Below, piece after piece: positions 34,207 through 43,064 of a stretch of 64,000 nucleotides of DNA (its first letter is position 1; each line of letters begins with the position of its first letter). The stretch is from Roseobacter sp. HKCCD6576-2. GTDB lineage: Bacteria > Pseudomonadota > Alphaproteobacteria > Rhodobacterales > Rhodobacteraceae. The notes beneath the pieces were generated by a model. The model had not been told where the DNA came from. It searched no databases and saw nothing but the letters and a program-made list of their open reading frames with translations. The translations under genes were made by a program, and so were the position numbers. The stretch lies in assembly GCF_013179285.1 (NCBI RefSeq), contig NZ_WVNW01000007.1, forward strand, positions 1-64,000, read 5' to 3'.

Positions 34207-34225
34207 GGATGTCTTGCGCTTCGGA

Positions 34226-35509
34226 TCAGTCGATCGGGACTTGGAACAGCGTCCGGTACATCAGCGTGTAGACATCTGTGCTGTCCATCAGCGGCTCCAC
34301 CAGGTCAAAGTTGAACCCGGCGGTGCGCACCAGGATGCCGCCGGCCACATCGTTATAACCGACCCAACCGATCCCGAAGGGGTGTTGAACCCCATTGGCA
34401 TCCGCGGGTGTGATGAAGGCATTGCCGAACTGCCCTTCGACGCCGTGCAGGATGCCGCCGCCGCGGGTTGAGGCATCAAGCATGCCGGGTTCATCGGCAT
34501 GAACCACCTGCAAGCCGCCCGCATCGGAATCCGCCGCCATCACCAGAAGTGTGTCGGGGTTCTGGTCGAGGAAGTCGAGCATCACGCCGGTGGCTTCGTC
34601 GGCGCGGGCCAGCGCTTCCAACGTGCCTGCGGCGTTCATGTTGTTGGCGATATTGTCGGTGCCTTCCTCTTCGATCACCGCAAAGAACCCGTCTTCATCG
34701 CGGCTGATGATCGCCAGGGCGACGTCGCTCATTTCCGCGATGGTCGGCGCATCGGGCCAGTAGGTCGGCACGCCATCGATCTCGTTGCGGATCCATTCCT
34801 GGTCGTTGAACGTGTGGTTATGGGCGAAGACGCCGAGCACCATATCGGTGGTTTCGGTGTTCAGCGCCATCAGCTCGTCACGGTCATAGACCACTGTGTA
34901 GCCAAGCTCTTCGGCGCGCGAGATCAGGTTCACGCCATCGGTGCGTTCACCCATGCCGTGACGGCCTTCCGTGCCTTCGGGCAGCAGGAAACGCTCGCCG
35001 CCGGCCATGATCACCTGAGCACCCGACTCAATCACCGAGGCGGCGATCTCATGGGTGTTGCCGCGACTCTCATTGGAGGCGACGAAGGCGGCGGTGCCCG
35101 GCTCGGCGATATGGCCGGTTTGCACGAGGGCGACCGCGCGGCCAGCGGCCAGGGCTTCCTCGGCAATGGACATCTGTTGCCCAGAAGCGGCGGTGATCTC
35201 TTCGGTGCCGTTCAGGCCGAAGCTGTCCCCGATGACCTTTACACCATACGCATGCACAGTTGCCCCGCCGTGGGAGGTTCCGGTGACGCGATCGGCCATA
35301 TGGCCGGTATAGACGCCGAGGCCCGGCAGACGGTCCCAGTTCAGTTCGCCATCGGGGCCGACGGTATGCATCCGCGCGGCGAGCCAGTGGTTCACGCCCG
35401 ACCCATCAGGGTGAAAGAAGATGACATTGCCGGTTTCCTGGGCGGCGGCAGGGGCGCTGAGGCCCAAAGAGAGTGCGATGGCGGAGGCGCCGAGATAACC
35501 AAGTTTCAT
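34226..35509 (-). CDS. alkaline phosphatase family protein
   Basis: A 427-residue periplasmic enzyme with a signal peptide (MKLGYLGASAIALSLGLSAP, cut after AAA). PF00245-type features: NVIFFHPDGSGVNHW with the first metal Asp, the DRVTGTSHGGATVHAYG nucleophile region, and the metal-binding AADSDAGGLQVVHADEPG and HGVEGQFG near the C-terminus. The active-site loop departs from the DSAA pattern of E. coli PhoA, so substrate may differ. Start ATG 35509 with GGGAGC. Confidence 0.85.
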   Translation of the reverse strand: MKLGYLGASAIALSLGLSAPAAAQETGNVIFFHPDGSGVNHWLAARMHTVGPDGELNWDRLPGLGVYTGHMADRVTGTSHGGATVHAYGVKVIGDSFGLNGTEEITAASGQQMSIAEEALAAGRAVALVQTGHIAEPGTAAFVASNESRGNTHEIAASVIESGAQVIMAGGERFLLPEGTEGRHGMGERTDGVNLISRAEELGYTVVYDRDELMALNTETTDMVLGVFAHNHTFNDQEWIRNEIDGVPTYWPDAPTIAEMSDVALAIISRDEDGFFAVIEEEGTDNIANNMNAAGTLEALARADEATGVMLDFLDQNPDTLLVMAADSDAGGLQVVHADEPGMLDASTRGGGILHGVEGQFGNAFITPADANGVQHPFGIGWVGYNDVAGGILVRTAGFNFDLVEPLMDSTDVYTLMYRTLFQVPID

Positions 35510-35712
35510 GATATTGCTCCCATAGGGTTGAGCTATTGAATCCGCTTTGGCGATAGGCTGGGCGGCGATATTGATGTGCCGGAGCCGTGTGAAAGAATTG
35601 CGACAGATCGCGGAGACGTGCCCAATGACCGCAGGTTTAGGAATTTCCTTTGCCCTTGTTAGGCGGGCCACTATGTTGACCAGTAGCTGCTGTTGAACCG
35701 CGAGTCCTGCTT

Positions 35713-36021
35713 ATGCCCGATCACATCCGTCTCATCCTGCGCCATGCGTTTTATGGTTTCCTGGTGGCCTTGGCCTTTGTGGGGATGCTGCTTTGGTTCA
35801 ATGTCGCCAATCTCTGGCATCTGGTGACGCATACAAGTGAGGGGCCAATTGCGGTTCTGATGCTGGTGGTGTTTTGCACGATCACCTTCGGGTCGGTGCA
35901 AATCGGCTATAAAATCATGTCGATGGGCGAAGAAAACGATGATGAGGACGGCGGCAAACGTGATGACCTGCCGGTTCTGGATCATGTCGCGATCCCGGTG
36001 CGGGTGGACGAGCGCCGCTGA
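35713..36021 (+). CDS. small hypothetical membrane protein
   Basis: A 102-residue protein with two transmembrane helices (residues about 12-32 and 45-68) and an acidic cytoplasmic tail (MGEENDDEDGGKRDDLPVLD). Family not recognised, although short two-helix proteins like this are common in Rhodobacteraceae. It is followed by a strong terminator. Confidence 0.75.
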   Translation: MPDHIRLILRHAFYGFLVALAFVGMLLWFNVANLWHLVTHTSEGPIAVLMLVVFCTITFGSVQIGYKIMSMGEENDDEDGGKRDDLPVLDHVAIPVRVDERR

Positions 36022-36036
36022 CCGCTTCCACAAGAT

Positions 36037-36080
36037 CAAACGCAAAACGCCAGCCGTATCGGGCTGGCGTTTTGCGTTTG
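36037..36080 (+). terminator. very long perfect terminator hairpin
   Basis: A 19-bp perfect stem, 36037-36055 with 36062-36080, around a 6-nt loop (GTATCG), 15 nt after the stop of the small membrane protein. It ends in TTTTGCGTTTG within the stem rather than a separate T-run. Confidence 0.75.
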
Positions 36081-36286
36081 AAGTAGACGGGACCACGACA
36101 ACCGTCGGGGTTTTCATTCCCGAGGACCTGTTAATACAGGTGGGCGCCAGGTAAACGGACCAGGATCCGCACAGAGCCAGCTCCCTCGGAGATGTGTAAG
36201 GCCACCGGAATCGTGCCCCATATGACGCGAAGAGCAGTGCCCGCCTGCTGAGGCAGATAAGCCTACGGGCGGGCTTGGGCAAGGGG

Positions 36287-36703
36287 CTAGGCGTCCGATG
36301 ACATCGCTTTGCGGAATCGGACCAAGTGATCGTCCCATCCGCTGTCAAAGGCGGTGAGTAGCCCAAAGGACGCCGCGCCCTGCGGGATGCCATCATGCAA
36401 CAAATGCAGTCTTGTGCCGGCTTCTATGGCCGTCAGTGTCCAGGTCACATCGGTCATCAACCCGTCCATTGGCCGGGCGGTGAAGCTATAGCGGAGCCGG
36501 TTTGGCGCCTCGGCCTCCTGCACCTCGCCCCAACAGAGCGGGTCGCCATCGCTGCCGCCCATCGCGAAAGGGCCGGGTTGATCAAGCGCCGCCTCGGGCC
36601 GGTGGAACCAGATCGCCAATTTCTCCGGGTCCGTCAGAAAGGTCCAGACATCGGCGGGCGGGGCGGCGAGGATCAAGGTTTTCTCAATTTGATGGGTGCT
36701 CAT
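36287..36703 (-). CDS. SRPBCC (AHSA1-type) domain protein
   Basis: A 138-residue START-like protein: IEKTLILAAPPADVWTFLTD at the N-terminus, a central WGEVQEAEAPNRLRYSF strand pair, and GWDDHLVRFRKAM at the C-terminal helix. Ligand unknown. It overlaps the ArsR gene as ATGA; this regulator + AHSA1 pairing is common and implies shared control. Confidence 0.88.
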   Translation of the reverse strand: MSTHQIEKTLILAAPPADVWTFLTDPEKLAIWFHRPEAALDQPGPFAMGGSDGDPLCWGEVQEAEAPNRLRYSFTARPMDGLMTDVTWTLTAIEAGTRLHLLHDGIPQGAASFGLLTAFDSGWDDHLVRFRKAMSSDA

Positions 36704-37023
36704 TGATGTTGGTCCTTTTCAACAGCTGATTTGAGGGCCGCGAGCCGGTCATCCCAGAAGGCATCGAAAATCTCGAGCCAGCTGTGTACGGCGCGAAAGC
36801 CGTCAGGATTGATGGCGTTGATCCGCTCGCGCCCCCGGGGCGTGATGGTGATCAAATCGCCCGCTTCCAGAATGCTCAGGTGCTTCTTGATCGCGGGGCG
36901 GGTCATGTCGAAGCGCTCGGCCACCGCGCCGATGGTCATCTCCTGTGCTTTAAGAAGCGCGAGGATGTCGCGCCGAGTCGGATCGGCGAGGGCGCGGAAG
37001 GCGGGTTGTGGAGTAACAGTCAT
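36700..37023 (-). CDS. ArsR/SmtB-type HTH regulator (SdpR-like)
   Basis: A 107-residue winged-helix protein (AFRALADPTRRDILALLKAQ, FDMTRPAIKKHLSILEAGDL, ITPRGRERINAI). No metal-binding Cys motif is present, so it is of the metal-independent SdpR/autorepressor kind. A 17-bp perfect palindrome sits 15 bp upstream of the start and is the likely autoregulatory operator. Co-transcribed with the SRPBCC gene. Confidence 0.9.
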   Translation of the reverse strand: MTVTPQPAFRALADPTRRDILALLKAQEMTIGAVAERFDMTRPAIKKHLSILEAGDLITITPRGRERINAINPDGFRAVHSWLEIFDAFWDDRLAALKSAVEKDQHQ

Positions 37024-37037
37024 CGGGGCTCTTAAAG

Positions 37038-37079
37038 TAATACCATTTGGTTTCGCAATTATGAAACCAAATGGTATTA
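37038..37079. promoter_or_regulatory. palindromic operator upstream of the arsR-SRPBCC pair
   Basis: TAATACCATTTGGTTTC (37038-37054) is repeated inverted without mismatch at 37063-37079, with an 8-nt spacer. It lies between the ArsR start and the divergent mmcB gene and so could control both. Confidence 0.7.
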
Positions 37080-37132
37080 TGTCAAGTGCTATCCTTCTTG
37101 ATTTTTGTTCACGTATTGTTCATGTTTGACTC

Positions 37133-37585
37133 ATGCCCGACGATCACACCGCTCCAACGCTTCGCCCTGGTCAGCTTCTGGCGCGGGGCGTCTGCCGTCA
37201 CCTGAGAACCCATGATTTTGCGGTGCTGGAAGAATTCACGCCGGAGCGCGGCAAGCGGGTGGATGTGATGGCGCTTGGGCCGAAGGGGGAGCTTTGGGTG
37301 GTGGAGTGCAAATCCTCCCGCGCGGATTTCACCTCGGACGGGAAATGGGAAGGCTATCTCGATTGGGCGGATCGGTATTTCTGGGCCGTGGATGAGGCAT
37401 TTCCGACGGATTTGCTGCCCGAGGGCACGGGGTTGATCATTGCCGATGCCTATGATGCCGAGATTTTGCGCTTCGGGCCCGAGACCAAGCTTGCGGGGGC
37501 GCGGCGCAAGGCGCTGACGCAGAGATTTGCGCGTCACGCCGCGCTGCGCTTGCAGGGGATGCGCGACCCGGACGGGGTTATCTGA
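37133..37585 (+). CDS. mmcB: MmcB family DNA repair protein
   Basis: A 150-residue PD-(D/E)XK-fold protein with the core RVDVMALGPKGELWVVECKS (D near residue 41, E-x-K near 57) followed by SSRADFTSDGKWEGYLDW. In Caulobacter, MmcB belongs to the SOS regulon and acts in mitomycin C repair. ATG 37133 has no strong ribosome site. Its 3' end overlaps the convergent antiporter gene by 8 nt. Confidence 0.9.
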   Translation: MPDDHTAPTLRPGQLLARGVCRHLRTHDFAVLEEFTPERGKRVDVMALGPKGELWVVECKSSRADFTSDGKWEGYLDWADRYFWAVDEAFPTDLLPEGTGLIIADAYDAEILRFGPETKLAGARRKALTQRFARHAALRLQGMRDPDGVI

Positions 37586-38753
37586 CTGAGGTCTTACTGC
37601 GCTCAACCCGGTTTAGCGCCAAAAGGGTCAGCGGCGGGCCAAGCAGTTCGAACACCACCGTTGTGCCGACCGTCAAGGTCATGATCACCGGGGCAAGCTC
37701 TGGGAATGTCTCGGAGGCCACCAGCGCCATGCCGACCGCCACGCCGGCTTGCGGCATAAGGGCGACCCCGAACCATGGCCGCTGCGCCCGCGCCGCGCCG
37801 CCCAGTTTCGCCCCCAGCCAGCCGCCGAGGATGCGCGCCACGATGCGCAATACGACATATGCCGCGCCAAGCGCGCCGATTTCGGCCAACATGCCCAGTT
37901 CCAGCGATGCGCCCGCCAAGATGAAAAACAACAGCATGAAGGGCCATTGCAGGTTTTCGATCTCATGAAAGGCGCGTTCATGATGCCGGGCGCGGTTGGC
38001 AACGATGGCACCGGCCACCATTCCGGCCAGCAAGAAGGACACATGGAACCAGATCGCGAGACCAGCGGTCAGGCACACTAGGCCAAGCGCCTCGGTCTGT
38101 TGTGGTTCGCCGCGTTTCAGACGGCCGGTTAGATAGGCGGCTGGCAGGCCAAGCGCTGCGCCGAGCGCCAGCGCGCCCAGGGTCTCCCGCGCGGCCCCCA
38201 GAAGGATGCCATCGCTGCTCTGCCCGGTCCATTGTGCTGCGAAGACAAGGATGAAGCTGAAGACGATCAACCCCCAAGCATCGTCCACGGCCACGATACC
38301 CTTGAGCGTGTCCGGGAAAGGGCCGGTTTGGCCGGATTGGTGGATGATGTCTTGCGTCGCGGCAGGTGCCGTTGCGGTGGCGATGGAGGCCAGGATGAGC
38401 GCCGTCGCCGGTGCCAGCCCGGCCCAGATCAACCCGCCGCCAACGATAATGAGAGTCGCCGTGACGATTGCGCCGGAGACCCAAAGGATCACCCGGCCGT
38501 TTTGCAGCATTTTCTGGGCGGTGAAGGCGTTGCCCATGACAAAAGCGACCATGGTCAATGCGGTGACGGAGAGAAACTCGAACAGCGCCTCGAATTCGCG
38601 CGGGATCAGGTCGAAACCGGAGCGTCCAGCGATCAGCCCGACCGCCAAAAGCAATGTGACGCGGGGCAGGCGGGTGCGCCGACCGATTTCATCGGCGGCA
38701 AGACCGGCCAGAAACAGACCGCCCAGGGTGAGAAAGGTCAGCGCGAGATCCAT
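37578..38753 (-). CDS. cation:proton antiporter (CPA2-like)
   Basis: A 391-residue membrane protein with about 12 hydrophobic segments and the Na_H_Exchanger features LPRVTLLLAVGLIAGRSGFD near residue 29, the ASIATATAPAATQDIIHQSG unwound-helix region near 122 and AVDDAWGLIVFSFILVF near 155, the latter carrying the paired aspartates expected for electrogenic exchange. There is no C-terminal RCK/TrkA domain, so it is shorter than KefB/C. Ion specificity is not readable. Confidence 0.9.
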   Translation of the reverse strand: MDLALTFLTLGGLFLAGLAADEIGRRTRLPRVTLLLAVGLIAGRSGFDLIPREFEALFEFLSVTALTMVAFVMGNAFTAQKMLQNGRVILWVSGAIVTATLIIVGGGLIWAGLAPATALILASIATATAPAATQDIIHQSGQTGPFPDTLKGIVAVDDAWGLIVFSFILVFAAQWTGQSSDGILLGAARETLGALALGAALGLPAAYLTGRLKRGEPQQTEALGLVCLTAGLAIWFHVSFLLAGMVAGAIVANRARHHERAFHEIENLQWPFMLLFFILAGASLELGMLAEIGALGAAYVVLRIVARILGGWLGAKLGGAARAQRPWFGVALMPQAGVAVGMALVASETFPELAPVIMTLTVGTTVVFELLGPPLTLLALNRVERSKTSVR

Positions 38754-38814
38754 CTCGGCAGCCTAGGCGCAGCCTTTTCTCTCCACCTTGACGGGGATCA
38801 AGTCGGTGCTTGGC

Positions 38815-39003
38815 CTATTTGGCCATCTTTCTGGCGGCTTCGGCGGCGGCACGGAGTTCGTCGGCGATTTCGAGCGCCTCTTCCGGGTCGAAATCCAATG
38901 GCAGATCGATCCCCTCGGCCTCCACATAGATGCGGACCATGCCCAAACTGGTTGGGCCGATCTGCAAATTCGCGGCCAGGTCGCTTTCTTTATTGATGCT
39001 CAT
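38815..39003 (-). CDS. small conserved protein (DUF6324-like)
   Basis: A 62-residue protein (MSINKESDLAANLQIGPTSL...) with a C-terminal Ala/Glu helix (DPEEALEIADELRAAAEAAR). It resembles the small Rhodobacteraceae family DUF6324; function unknown. ATG 39003 faces the MarR-GNAT gene, and the 100-bp gap holds a palindrome that may control both. Confidence 0.75.
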   Translation of the reverse strand: MSINKESDLAANLQIGPTSLGMVRIYVEAEGIDLPLDFDPEEALEIADELRAAAEAARKMAK

Positions 39004-39072
39004 GAGCGGGTCTCCGCGCTTGGGTGCGGCGCTCCAGGTAGCCCCTTGTCGAATCCCGGGCAAGAGGCAAAT

Positions 39073-39089
39073 ACTTGCCTTAAGCAAGT
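39073..39089. promoter_or_regulatory. candidate operator of the MarR-GNAT regulator
   Basis: ACTTGCCTTAAGCAAGT: 6-bp inverted repeats with a 5-nt spacer, 15 bp upstream of the MarR-GNAT start and within the divergent promoter region. Confidence 0.55.
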
Positions 39090-39104
39090 TAATGGAGCGC
39101 CGTG

Positions 39105-40025
39105 ATGGATGAAATTGACCGAATCCGAGCCTTTAACCGGGCCCATACACGCCGTTTGGGCCTCCTGCGCCAGGGGTATTTGGAAGCGGGCCTCAGCTTG
39201 GCGGAAGCCCGCGTCATTTTTGAGCTGGCAGACGGGATCGGCTGGACCGCCGGTGCGCTGTCGCAGCATCTCGGCCTGAATGAGGGGTATCTGAGCCGGT
39301 TGCTGAGCCGGTTGAGCAAATCCGGCTTGGTGGAAAAGACGCGACATCCGCAGGACGGCCGGGCCCACATCCTGGGGCTGACCCGCGATGGCCTGATCCG
39401 GGCGGCGGAGCTGACGGCGCTGTCTCGGGCGCAGATCGAAAGCTGGGTCGATGGCATGCCAGAGGCGGAACTGGACCAACTGGTGGCGCGGATGGAGGCG
39501 GTCGAGGCGAGCCTAGCCAGGCAATCGGCGCCTTTGCCCGAGGTGGAACTGCGCGATTTGGCGATTGGCGATGCGGGTTGGTTGGTTGAGCAGCATGGCG
39601 TTCTTTACGCGCGTGATGAAGGGTTTGACGCCAGTTTCGAGGCGCTGGTCGCCGAGATCCTGGCCGATTTCATCCGGCATCGCGACCCGGCGTGCGAGCG
39701 TGGATGGATCGCCTGGCAGGATGGGGCGCGGTTGGGTTCGATCTTCTGCGTGAAAGGGCCGGAACCGGGCCTGGCGAAGCTGCGGATGTTCCTATTGTTG
39801 CCCAAGGCGCGGGGGCTGGGCTTGGGCCAACGCTTGCTGGACACCTGCATGAGCTATGCGCGCGCAACAGGGTACCGGCGGATGGTGCTCTGGACCCATG
39901 AGAGCCACGAAGCGGCCTGCGCGCTTTACCGCAAAAACGGGTTCTCTCTCGACAGTGCGGTGCCCGTGACGTCGTTTGGCGTCGATCTGGTGGAGCAGCA
40001 ATGGTCGATTGACTTGGCGGGCTGA
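39105..40025 (+). CDS. MarR-GNAT fusion (HTH regulator with acetyltransferase domain)
   Basis: A 306-residue two-domain protein. Residues 1-140 are a MarR HTH (WTAGALSQHLGLNEGYLSRL, then the wing HPQDGRAHILGLT). Residues 150-300 are a GNAT acetyltransferase with the acetyl-CoA motif LLPKARGLGLGQRLLDTCMS and a C-terminal LYRKNGF. ATG 39105 follows GGAG. Such fusions may acetylate a small molecule and control genes together; target unknown. The upstream palindrome suggests autoregulation. Confidence 0.9.
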   Translation: MDEIDRIRAFNRAHTRRLGLLRQGYLEAGLSLAEARVIFELADGIGWTAGALSQHLGLNEGYLSRLLSRLSKSGLVEKTRHPQDGRAHILGLTRDGLIRAAELTALSRAQIESWVDGMPEAELDQLVARMEAVEASLARQSAPLPEVELRDLAIGDAGWLVEQHGVLYARDEGFDASFEALVAEILADFIRHRDPACERGWIAWQDGARLGSIFCVKGPEPGLAKLRMFLLLPKARGLGLGQRLLDTCMSYARATGYRRMVLWTHESHEAACALYRKNGFSLDSAVPVTSFGVDLVEQQWSIDLAG

Positions 40026-40105
40026 AGTCTTTTCTGTCCCCAAGAAGCGGTGTTCCGACCAAAACGCGATGGCCACCTGAGTGGAGGTGATCGCCGCCGG
40101 CCGGA

Positions 40106-40897
40106 CTATGATCCGCTATCGTCCAGCGGTGTTTTCACCAGGAGCGACAGCTCTTGCGAGGCTTCGCGAAGCGCGTCGATATAGGTCAGGGCTTTGTCGA
40201 TATCGAACCGCTGCCGGGGGGCGTGGAACGACAGTGTCGCCATCAGCCGCTCATTGGTATCCAGAATGGGCACCGCCAACGCGATCATATCGGTCATGAA
40301 CTCTTCACGGTCGAGCGCGTATCCCTGTTGCCGAACTTGGTTGATCTCTCGGCGCAGGGTCGCGGAGTCGCTGATGGAATTCGGTGTGTGTTGGGTCAGG
40401 TCGCTGGCATTGATGAAACGCCGGAAGTGGTTGCTGGCCAGCGAGCTGAGATACATCTTGCCGCTTGCGGTGCAGTGAAACGGCACGCGCGTGCCTTGCG
40501 GCAACTGAATGCGGAGTGGCCATTCGGTCTCGACCCGCTCCAGATAGATCATCGCATCGCGGTCTGGGAGCGCGATGTTGCAGGTTTCGCCGATCTCCTT
40601 GCTAAGCCGTTTCAGGATAGCCTGCCGCGCCGTCCGAATACGCAGGGATGAGAGGATGCCGCCTGCCAGGGTTCGGACCCTTGGGCCGGGCGAATAGGTC
40701 CGCCCGTCCATATCGCGTTGCAGGAATCCCTCTTCCTCAAGGGTTGCGAAGAGGCGATGGATCGTCGGTTTGGGCAGTTCCAGCGCGGCATTCACCTCGG
40801 TCGGCGTTACCGGAACCCCGGCTTTCGCCACCTCCTCCAAGACCATCAGAAGCCTCAGATTGGTCGGTATCGTGTCGCGCGGGCTGTCGCCGTCCAT
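40106..40897 (-). CDS. iseR: IclR family regulator of the isethionate locus (IseR-like)
   Basis: A 263-residue IclR protein: HTH (TPTEVNAALELPKPTIHRLF, residues 31-50) and effector domain (FHCTASGKMYLSSL, GYALDREEFMTDMIALAVPI). It is directly downstream of the TRAP permease genes on the same strand and at the edge of the iseKLM-iseJ-xsc locus, so it is the natural regulator. The symbol follows the published isethionate gene set and is assigned by context; the effector is presumably isethionate or sulfoacetaldehyde. Confidence 0.82.
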   Translation of the reverse strand: MDGDSPRDTIPTNLRLLMVLEEVAKAGVPVTPTEVNAALELPKPTIHRLFATLEEEGFLQRDMDGRTYSPGPRVRTLAGGILSSLRIRTARQAILKRLSKEIGETCNIALPDRDAMIYLERVETEWPLRIQLPQGTRVPFHCTASGKMYLSSLASNHFRRFINASDLTQHTPNSISDSATLRREINQVRQQGYALDREEFMTDMIALAVPILDTNERLMATLSFHAPRQRFDIDKALTYIDALREASQELSLLVKTPLDDSGS

Positions 40898-40912
40898 TTT
40901 CGCCTCTTCGTC

Positions 40913-42271
40913 TTAGATCCCCGGCAGTAGCACCGTTGATAGCGATGGCACCAGGGCCACGATGATCCATACGGTAATCAGCGCGACGAGATAAGGCCAA
41001 GTGTAACGGAGCAATCGGAAATATGGCACGCCTGTAACGCCAGACGCGACATAGAGGTTGAGCCCGTAAGGTGGCGTGATGAAGCCGATCGACGCGCCGA
41101 CCAGGAAGATCACCGCAAATTGCACTGGCTCCACGCCGACGGAATGGGCGATGGGCGCCAGGATCGGGGCGAGGATGATCGTCACCGGCAAGCTTTCCAG
41201 CACCATGCCGCAGACAAACACAATCGCCATGGCGGTGAACAAGATCGCGTAATAGCCGCCCATCGACGTCACGAAATCGCCGATGATCTGTTGCGCGCCG
41301 AGGACCGACAGGATCTGCTGCATCACGACCGAAACGGCGATCAGCGGTGCGAGGATGCCGGTGATCTGCGACGAGCGCATGGTGATCGAGGGCAGTTCAA
41401 GCGGGCTGAAGCCTTGGACGACCAGCATTTCGACCGTGGAGCGGTTTTCAACCGGTCGTGCCTCGGTGCTGCCCATCAGTTTGTGCAGCGGCAAGCAGAT
41501 GAAGCCCACCAACACGCAGAACCCAACGGTCACGCCTGCCGCCTCGGTCGGGGAGAACTTGCCGGTATAGATGCCCCAAAGCACCAGGCCGATGGCGAAG
41601 AAGCCAAGCCATGCGCCGACGCCGGTTTTCAGAACACGCAGCGGGCTGAGCGGGATCAGATAGCCCCAGCCATTCATGAAGCAGATGATAAAGCAGGCAA
41701 GCATCATCGCCAGAACCATCAGCGACCCTGGGATGATCCCGGCCACGAAGAGATCCGAGATTGGCAGGTTCAGAAGGAAACCATAGACGATGAAGATGAT
41801 CGACGGCGGGATGATAATCCCGACCGTGCCGCCGGCCGCGGCGGTCGCCGCCGAGAAGCGCTCGTCATAGCCACCTTTGACCATTTCGGGATGCAACATG
41901 GAGCCGATCGTGGCCGTGGTGGCCGAGTTTGACCCCGAGATCGCCGCGAAGAGCCCGCAGGCGCCAAGCGCGGCCATGGCAAGCCCGCCCCGAATCCAAC
42001 CGAGGCAAGCATAGGCGAAATCCGAGAGCCGTCGCGCGATGCCAGAGCGGTTGATCAAATCACCGGTCAGGATGAAGAGCGGCATGGCGAGAAGCGCGAA
42101 GCCGTCGGTAAACACGTCCGACAGCGCCGCGCCGATATTGTCGAGCGGCAGGCCAAGGACGAAGGACATGCCAATGACCCAATAGCCAATCACCAGAAAG
42201 ACCGGCGTGCCCAGCATGAAGAGAATTGTGACCCCAATGGAGATCAATGTGATGATGGTTCCGTCACTCAT
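40913..42271 (-). CDS. iseM: TRAP transporter large permease (IseM/DctM-like)
   Basis: A 452-residue inner-membrane protein with about 12 helices and DctM signatures: ALLAMPLFILTGDLINRSGI near residue 58, GSNSATTATIGSMLHPEMVK near 110, and IIIPPSIIFIVYGFL near 147. ATG 42271 lies one base after the small-permease stop (TGATATG); a longer reading into that gene is unlikely. It provides Na+-driven uptake with the small permease and the binding protein. Substrate inferred as isethionate from xsc and iseJ next door. Confidence 0.88.
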   Translation of the reverse strand: MSDGTIITLISIGVTILFMLGTPVFLVIGYWVIGMSFVLGLPLDNIGAALSDVFTDGFALLAMPLFILTGDLINRSGIARRLSDFAYACLGWIRGGLAMAALGACGLFAAISGSNSATTATIGSMLHPEMVKGGYDERFSAATAAAGGTVGIIIPPSIIFIVYGFLLNLPISDLFVAGIIPGSLMVLAMMLACFIICFMNGWGYLIPLSPLRVLKTGVGAWLGFFAIGLVLWGIYTGKFSPTEAAGVTVGFCVLVGFICLPLHKLMGSTEARPVENRSTVEMLVVQGFSPLELPSITMRSSQITGILAPLIAVSVVMQQILSVLGAQQIIGDFVTSMGGYYAILFTAMAIVFVCGMVLESLPVTIILAPILAPIAHSVGVEPVQFAVIFLVGASIGFITPPYGLNLYVASGVTGVPYFRLLRYTWPYLVALITVWIIVALVPSLSTVLLPGI

Positions 42272-42272
42272 A

Positions 42273-42941
42273 TCAATCGGCTCCAATCACGGCTTGCTCG
42301 ATGAGGGTGTTGCCCTCTCGATAGTTCTTGAGATCGATGAGCCAGTTCTCGATCACCCGACCGACCAGCATCAAGAAGCTGAGTGGAACCGAGACTAGGA
42401 ACCACCATTGCAGGATATTGTCGGTGCCCAGCATGATCTGGAAATTCGACGCGGAGTTCGCAACCAGGCGGGATGACGTTACCAGAACGACCCAGGAGAA
42501 GCCGATCCAGAGCAGGGCATCCATCGTCAGCGCCGCGAACTGTCCGGCGCGCGGCATCGCTGAGCGGAATTCGGCAAAGGCCAGATGGGTGCGCAGTTTG
42601 ACGTTATAGCTGCAGCCGACCCAGGTCATGATCAGGAACAGAAAGGGCGGGATCGTGGTGGACCAGGGTGCCTGCTCGCCGATGGTGAAGCGGCGGATCA
42701 CCTCGACAAAGATGATCGCGCCGATCATCAGATAGGAGGTCACCATGATGGTGGGTTCCAGCTTGCGCTCGACCCAAGGGATAAAGCGATAAAGCAGATA
42801 GAAGATCAGGCCACCAAGCAAGGTGGCCAAGAGCCCAACGGGCCAAGCCGCGGGCGTCCGCAGCGCTTGGCGGATCATCCAGGCATCATTGGCAAAAAAC
42901 GCTGAGAATATGTCGCCTGCGCCGGCAAACCAGTCAGCCAT
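42273..42941 (-). CDS. iseL: TRAP transporter small permease (IseL/DctQ-like)
   Basis: A 222-residue protein with four to five hydrophobic helices and the DctQ segments VEVIRRFTIGEQAPWSTTIP and WVGCSYNVKLRTHLAFAEFR. It has a longer N-terminus than most DctQ proteins. It lies between the binding-protein and large-permease genes with a 1-nt gap to the latter. Confidence 0.87.
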   Translation of the reverse strand: MADWFAGAGDIFSAFFANDAWMIRQALRTPAAWPVGLLATLLGGLIFYLLYRFIPWVERKLEPTIMVTSYLMIGAIIFVEVIRRFTIGEQAPWSTTIPPFLFLIMTWVGCSYNVKLRTHLAFAEFRSAMPRAGQFAALTMDALLWIGFSWVVLVTSSRLVANSASNFQIMLGTDNILQWWFLVSVPLSFLMLVGRVIENWLIDLKNYREGNTLIEQAVIGAD

Positions 42942-43017
42942 CTGCGGCCCCTCCCTTTTGACACGTTTAATCTTAGATCGGCCGCCTCATTTTGTGCGGG
43001 AGGCCGTTTCTTGGTCA

Positions 43018-43041
43018 GGAGGGCGGCGCGGACCGCCCTCC
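43018..43041 (-). terminator. intercistronic hairpin between binding protein and permeases
   Basis: A 9-bp perfect stem (GGAGGGCGG with CCGCCCTCC, 6-nt loop) after the iseK stop and before iseL. No T-run follows on the minus strand, so it probably stabilises the iseK message or terminates only partly. Confidence 0.55.
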
Positions 43042-43064
43042 CATATTGCGATGTTAGGCCAGGA

